The notes under the pieces are model-generated. The model saw nothing but the letters and a program-made list of their open reading frames with translations. It had not been told where the DNA came from and made no database searches. Positions 59,794 through 64,000 of a DNA stretch of 64,000 nucleotides are shown one piece after another. Made by a program: the position numbers and the translations under genes. Position 1 is the first letter of the stretch. The number at the start of each line of letters is the position of its first letter. Source of the DNA: Moheibacter lacus (GTDB taxonomy: Bacteria > Bacteroidota > Bacteroidia > Flavobacteriales > Weeksellaceae); assembly GCF_014042165.1 (NCBI RefSeq), contig NZ_JACDZE010000001.1, positions 642,595 to 706,594 on the forward strand, written 5' to 3'.

Positions 59794-61269
59794 TTATTTC
59801 AAAAATTCGATGTTGGTAATATTTTCTTGTAAGAATTCATTTTCCAATGCCAAATCATAAGCGGTTTCTTCAAATTCAGTTTGGATGTCTTTTTTAGCAC
59901 CTAAAGAAACCAAATATTTCAAAATCGAATCGTCTTTTGCCATCAAAGCCGCTTTGTGCAAAGCCGTCATTCCATCTTTGTCCTGAACATTTAAATCGAT
60001 ATTTAATTTCTCTAAACTTCTGAATAAGTTCAAATCGTTTTTAGACGCGGCAACATGGTACAAACTACTCCCATTTTCTTGGAGCTCACGAAAATCCACT
60101 CCATTATCAACCAAAATGTTCAATTTATCTGCAAATTCATCAGCATTTTCATTGGGCCTAGCCGGACGATAAGATTGAAACAGATAAAAAGCTAAGTTTC
60201 CATCTTTTGCTCTGAAATTGGTTTTGGCGCCGTTTTCAATTAAATAGGAAACCATTTCCGGTGAGCTACTTTGAACTGCAAAAAACAAAGCCGATTCTCC
60301 TTTTGCATTTACGGCATTGAGGTCTTTCACTTTCGGCAAAATGGACTTTACTAAATCTATATTTTTTGTTGCAGTCGCTTCCATAAAAGCATTGTTTCCT
60401 TCTTTATCGGTCGAATTAAAATCCACGCCTTTTTCTAGGAAATATTGGATGATTTCTTCCTGATCTTTATTTCGAACCAAATTGAACAACACATTGGCTC
60501 CATTTTCATCTTTGGTTTTTGGGTCTAATTTGACTTCTTCCACCAAATATTTGTAAACGTCTAAACCATTGGAATTCCATCGAGAACCTTGTGAAGCGAT
60601 GATCAACGCACTTCCCGTTGCTTTCACTCCTTTTTTCTGAAGATTTTTCAGCAAATCAATGTTTCCATTTCTAGCAGCATAATCAAATACCGTCCGACCT
60701 AAATCATCTGCATCTTTTAGTGACAAACCTTTGGTTGTCAAATAGTCAGAAAGTTTCAAATCCGCATCATGACTGATGGAAAGCAATAGTAAATTAGCTC
60801 CGTTTTTATATTTTTGTTTGGGATCAATTCCGGCTTTAAAAAACAACTCATAGATTGCGGGATTGGTTTGTCCGTTTCCAGCAGCAAAAGAGATGGGCGT
60901 TGCGCCTTTATCATCTGTCCGGTTGATTTCCGACCCTTGATCTATCAAATATTTCACCAGTTCTACATTCCCTCTATTGGCTGCCCAATGCAAATAAAGC
61001 CTTCCGTCATGCGTGGTTTTATCAATGCTATTTCCGGGTTGATCAATCAGGTACAAAATGGTCGCAAGAGGCGCCTCATTGTTAATCGCAAAACTCACCA
61101 CATCATGATTTCCTCTGTTGGCTTGGGCTGGGTTGTTACCTTTGGTAATTTCAGCTTTTACAGTCTCTACATCAGGTTTTTGTTTCCAAAAGTCACCTGC
61201 CAACATCGAGTTATCCTGGGCTTTTGCGATTGTTGTGGTCAGTAAAATAGCGATCAATATTTTTTTCAT
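59794..61269 (-). CDS. Secreted ankyrin-repeat protein
   Basis: A 491-residue protein with signal peptide (MKKILIAILLTTTIAKAQ) and about eleven ankyrin repeats, for example DGRLYLHWAANRGNVELVKY and DKDGMTALHKAALMAKDD. It is the first gene of the DUF2271-PepSY-ApbE operon and so probably a periplasmic scaffold or interaction partner for the flavin system. A -7 box is at 61315-61308 on the minus strand. Confidence 0.9.
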   Translation of the reverse strand: MKKILIAILLTTTIAKAQDNSMLAGDFWKQKPDVETVKAEITKGNNPAQANRGNHDVVSFAINNEAPLATILYLIDQPGNSIDKTTHDGRLYLHWAANRGNVELVKYLIDQGSEINRTDDKGATPISFAAGNGQTNPAIYELFFKAGIDPKQKYKNGANLLLLSISHDADLKLSDYLTTKGLSLKDADDLGRTVFDYAARNGNIDLLKNLQKKGVKATGSALIIASQGSRWNSNGLDVYKYLVEEVKLDPKTKDENGANVLFNLVRNKDQEEIIQYFLEKGVDFNSTDKEGNNAFMEATATKNIDLVKSILPKVKDLNAVNAKGESALFFAVQSSSPEMVSYLIENGAKTNFRAKDGNLAFYLFQSYRPARPNENADEFADKLNILVDNGVDFRELQENGSSLYHVAASKNDLNLFRSLEKLNIDLNVQDKDGMTALHKAALMAKDDSILKYLVSLGAKKDIQTEFEETAYDLALENEFLQENITNIEFLK

Positions 61270-61272
61270 GGA

Positions 61273-61300
61273 TTCTAATTTAATAAATCAACTTTAGAAT
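61273..61300. repeat. Inverted repeat ATTCTAA / TTAGAAT between divergent genes
   Basis: ATTCTAA near 61273-61279 and TTAGAAT near 61294-61300 are inverted 7-base copies. They lie just upstream of the ankyrin start and could be a regulatory site for iron control, but the sequence is AT-rich and the match is short. Confidence 0.3.
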
Positions 61301-61307
61301 AATTTGG

Positions 61308-61315
61308 CAAAATTA
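61308..61315 (-). promoter_or_regulatory. -7 box TAATTTTG for the ankyrin-DUF2271-PepSY-apbE operon
   Basis: The minus strand 61315-61308 reads TAATTTTG (TAnnTTTG), 39 bases before the ankyrin ATG at 61269. Confidence 0.45.
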
Positions 61316-61395
61316 AGACTGTCTATCAAATATTTATTAAAAATATACATGACAAATATCGGTTATTTTTATTTGGACTCAATATAAGTAAGGTA

Positions 61396-61403
61396 TATTT
61401 TCG
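61396..61403 (+). promoter_or_regulatory. Near-consensus -7 box TATTTTCG for the TonB receptor
   Basis: TATTTTCG differs from TAnnTTTG at one base and lies 15 bases before the ATG at 61418. It diverges from the ankyrin operon promoter. Confidence 0.35.
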
Positions 61404-61417
61404 CAAAAAATTAATAA

Positions 61418-63823
61418 ATGCTTAAGCTTTACTTTTTAAGTTGTTTCATGCTTCTCGCTTTAAGTTTAAATGCGCAGCATAAAATCACCGGGACTGTGTA
61501 TGATGAATTTGGAAATACGGTTTCTGAAGTTGAAGTTAAGTTAAAAAATTCTACTACGCATAAAGTTACTCAATCTGACCAATCGGGCAAGTACAGCATA
61601 GAAAATGTCAAGTCAGGCGCTTACAAATTAATCATCAAAAAAGACCAAATCGAATCCTTTTTTGATGTTAAAATCCATCAAAATGATATTGAGTTAGATC
61701 CAGCATTTAAATCACTTCACGGCATAGAATTGGCTACAACCGAAATCGTTAAAGTCAAATCCATAAAAAGTGAAATAGAGAAACAAGGTTTTGCGGTGAG
61801 TGTCATCGAGACCAAAGAAGCTGCTTTGCGAAATATCCAAACCAATGAATTATTGGACAGAACAGCCGGAGTAAGGCTAAGACAAAATGGAGGTTTGGGC
61901 GCATCTGTAGATTATAACCTCAACGGTATGTCTGGAAATTCCGTGAAAATTTTCATCGATGGAATTCCGATTTCGACTTATGGTTCATCGTTTAATTTGA
62001 ACAGCATCCCACCAGCAATCATTGAAAGAATAGAAGTTTACAAAGGTGTGGTCCCTGGATATTTGGCAGATGATGCACTCGGCGGTGCTATCAACGTTAT
62101 TTTGAAAAAAGGTGCTAAAAACAGATTGAATGCTTCTATTTCTTATGGTTCTTTTAACACCACTCAGAGCAATGTCAATGGATTGTACCGAGATGAAAAA
62201 TCGGGTCTGACATTTAAAGCTTCAGCTTTTATGAATTATTCCGACAATGATTATGAAGTTTGGGGTGATAAAATTTACAATATTTTACCAAATGGTCAAT
62301 ACGAATACATCACAGCCAAAAGATTTAACGATGCTTTTCGTTCCAACGGAAGTGTAGTTGAATTAGGTTTTACAGAGATGAGTTGGGCCGATAATTTTTT
62401 TATCGGTTATACAAGGTCAGAATTATACAATGAAATCCAACACGGACAATTCATGACCATCCCTTACAAAGGACGATTTAACAGAGCCAACAACGATGCT
62501 TTCAGTTTGACTTATAATAAAAAAGACTTATTTACCAAAGGTTTAAACTTCAATGTTCATACGGTATATGGTGAAAGAAACACTGAAACAGTAGACACGG
62601 TAAAATGGAATTATAATTGGAATGGTGAAATCACATTGGATTTGAACGGGAATCCTATATTAAGGCCAAACGGTGCGCAGCAAGGAGCCCCTACGATGGC
62701 CAACATCAACCGGAAAAACACTTCTATCCGAGCAGGAATTAATTATGAAATCAATAAAAATCATCGGGTTTTTCTAGACCATTCCTTTAACAATGTCGAT
62801 CGCGTGGACGATGATTTGATCAGAACGGTTCTGGAAAGAAATTACATGGCAACCAGAGAAATGCAAAAAAACATTTCCTCATTGACTTATGAATTCAGGG
62901 CATTTCAAGACAAATTAAAACTCACTGCATTTGGTAAATATTATGACCAAACTTTGTCCAGGATGAATCCCACAAATCAACTCATAGACGGTGTACCGAC
63001 CAGAGTAGAAGACGTAAAAAGTCGGAATATCAATACAACGGGTTATGGTGGTGCAATTTCCTATTTGGTAGCACCAGCGGTAAGTATTTTGACTTCAGCA
63101 GAAAGAGCAGTTCGATTGCCTTCTGAGAACGAAGTCTTTGGAGATCCATCTGAAAACATAGAAGAGAACGTAAACCTAAAACCGGAAATCAGCAACAATT
63201 TCAATTTAGGATTTAAAATAGGTCCTTATAAATTATCCAATCATAAAATCGCCTTATCAGCCAATGGTTTCATACGAGATACAAGAGACAGAATTGCACC
63301 ACAAGTTCAGTCCAGTTTAAATTCTAACTTACAAACACTTCCTTTTGAAAACCAAGGAAAGACAAAGTCCATAGGATTTGATGCTGAACTAAATTACACG
63401 TTTAAAAGAAACCTGAATATCATCCTAAATGCAACCAAATTCGACCTGACTTATAACAGTTCTGTTGACAAAAGAAAGGTCCCAAATGAACCGACTTTTG
63501 TGCTCAATGGTAACGCCCAATATTCATTCAAAAACCTGATCGGAAAAGGATCTCAGTTAAATCTATATTATCATGTGATGTGGGTTGACAGTTTTCTTTA
63601 TTTACAAAAACCTTATGAAAATGTAAGCGGATATGACCGGTTTTATATTCCGGAACAATTCATCAATGACGCAGGTTTGAGCTATGTATTTCCAAACAAG
63701 AAATTCATACTAAGTTTTGATGCTAAAAACATCTTCAACCAACAAGCTTTTGACAACATGGCTGTTCAAAAACCCAATAGAGCATTTTATCTGAAACTAA
63801 ACTATCAATTAAATAATTTATAA
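61418..63823 (+). CDS. TonB-dependent receptor with carboxypeptidase-like N-domain
   Basis: An 801-residue outer-membrane receptor: signal peptide (MLKLYFLSCFMLLALSLNAQ), a carboxypeptidase-regulatory-like domain (about 21-100, HKITGTVYDEFGNTVSEVEV), a plug domain (about 120-235, with LLDRTAGVRLRQNGGLGA and YLADDALGGAINVILKKG) and a 22-strand barrel ending in KLNYQLNNL. It imports a TonB-dependent ligand; next to a ferric-reductase-like operon a ferric siderophore is the best guess, but substrate is not proven. Followed after 16 bases by a lipoprotein gene. Confidence 0.92.
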   Translation: MLKLYFLSCFMLLALSLNAQHKITGTVYDEFGNTVSEVEVKLKNSTTHKVTQSDQSGKYSIENVKSGAYKLIIKKDQIESFFDVKIHQNDIELDPAFKSLHGIELATTEIVKVKSIKSEIEKQGFAVSVIETKEAALRNIQTNELLDRTAGVRLRQNGGLGASVDYNLNGMSGNSVKIFIDGIPISTYGSSFNLNSIPPAIIERIEVYKGVVPGYLADDALGGAINVILKKGAKNRLNASISYGSFNTTQSNVNGLYRDEKSGLTFKASAFMNYSDNDYEVWGDKIYNILPNGQYEYITAKRFNDAFRSNGSVVELGFTEMSWADNFFIGYTRSELYNEIQHGQFMTIPYKGRFNRANNDAFSLTYNKKDLFTKGLNFNVHTVYGERNTETVDTVKWNYNWNGEITLDLNGNPILRPNGAQQGAPTMANINRKNTSIRAGINYEINKNHRVFLDHSFNNVDRVDDDLIRTVLERNYMATREMQKNISSLTYEFRAFQDKLKLTAFGKYYDQTLSRMNPTNQLIDGVPTRVEDVKSRNINTTGYGGAISYLVAPAVSILTSAERAVRLPSENEVFGDPSENIEENVNLKPEISNNFNLGFKIGPYKLSNHKIALSANGFIRDTRDRIAPQVQSSLNSNLQTLPFENQGKTKSIGFDAELNYTFKRNLNIILNATKFDLTYNSSVDKRKVPNEPTFVLNGNAQYSFKNLIGKGSQLNLYYHVMWVDSFLYLQKPYENVSGYDRFYIPEQFINDAGLSYVFPNKKFILSFDAKNIFNQQAFDNMAVQKPNRAFYLKLNYQLNNL

Positions 63824-63839
63824 AATCAAAAGGCACATC

Positions 63840-64000
63840 ATGAAAAAAAATCTTTTTAGAATTCTAAATTGCACTTTTGTTGCAGGGTTTATAGCATTGG
63901 CCGTAAGTTGTAGTGATGACGACAATGGAAATGCAACCATAGAACCACCTATCACGGAAGGAAGATGGATCACCATAGCCGGAGCAGTTCACGATGAAAC
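63840..64000 (+). CDS. DUF4374-like lipoprotein (5' part only)
   Basis: The first 53 codons are in the window. The leader MKKNLFRILNCTFVAGFIAL ends at a lipobox-like AVSC (Cys24), then SDDDNGNATIEPP and GRWITIAGAVHDET. This N-terminal pattern resembles DUF4374 lipoproteins that accompany TonB receptors with PepSY neighbours in Bacteroidota. It follows the receptor by 16 bases and is probably its cell-surface partner. The rest of the gene lies beyond the right edge. Confidence 0.7.
   Translation, partial: MKKNLFRILNCTFVAGFIALAVSCSDDDNGNATIEPPITEGRWITIAGAVHDE

Noticed and set aside
60814-61245. 143-codon plus-strand frame over the ankyrin gene
   Set aside because: Antisense to the repeat-rich ankyrin coding sequence; the frame follows the repeat periodicity and has no independent features.

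Overview
The window is a low-GC stretch of a Bacteroidota chromosome, most likely class Flavobacteriia. The signs are TAnnTTTG-type -7 promoter boxes in front of many genes, DarA/DarB and tyrosine-ammonia-lyase genes of the flexirubin type, HU-CCDC81/SPOR, PorT-like and DUF2062 proteins, and a TonB-dependent receptor beside a DUF4374-like lipoprotein. Genus cannot be fixed from the sequence alone. I saw no rRNA or tRNA gene, insertion sequence, phage or CRISPR array, and no gene-free stretch longer than about 300 bases. || Layout. 1-6000: housekeeping genes (dprA cut by the left edge, a SPOR protein, a hotdog thioesterase, a TlpA-like thioredoxin, tadA, rplY, prs). 6100-36020: a large flexirubin/aryl-polyene pigment cluster read outward from a palindromic divergent promoter at about 10354-10380. 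The left arm carries a halogenase-type flavoprotein, a C45-family acyltransferase-like lipoprotein and an adenylate-forming ligase. The right arm carries tyrosine ammonia lyase, a ketoreductase, several ketosynthases, two carrier proteins, hotdog dehydratases, DarA and two DarB-like KASIII enzymes, a BtrH-like protein, an LPLAT acyltransferase, an ABC exporter, a KS/chain-length-factor pair, a NodB deacetylase, LolA, an outer-membrane barrel protein and a GT2-DUF2062 glycosyltransferase. Expected logic: tyrosine gives 4-coumarate, which is activated and extended by a type II PKS to an aryl polyene, joined to a dialkylresorcinol made by DarA/DarB, then decorated and moved to the outer membrane. 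Three genes on the opposite strand (a serine hydrolase and a small two-gene unit) interrupt the right arm. || 36070-46100: a DUF6515-like secreted protein, two different aconitases (AcnA type and AcnB) in tandem with separate terminators, an ECF sigma factor with a membrane partner, argH and a secreted protein of unknown function. || 46170-54710: a divalent heavy-metal resistance block (P1B-type ATPase, Fur-family regulator, CzcB/CzcC/CzcA-type RND efflux, DUF6660-like Cys/His-rich protein). The ATPase gene and the efflux operon share a TTGCAA-N5-TTGCAA operator-like element at the -33 position of their promoters. || 54712-56023: an SPFH/Band 7 protein and a SufT-like DUF59 protein. 56085-64000: a probable ferric-chelate uptake and reduction locus. 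An operon of ankyrin protein, DUF2271 protein, PepSY-flavodoxin reductase and ApbE diverges from a TonB-dependent receptor and a DUF4374-like lipoprotein that runs off the right edge. The DUF2271 protein carries a DGITGAS sequence that looks like an ApbE flavinylation site. This suggests a covalently flavinylated periplasmic electron carrier, which I consider the most interesting hypothesis in the window.
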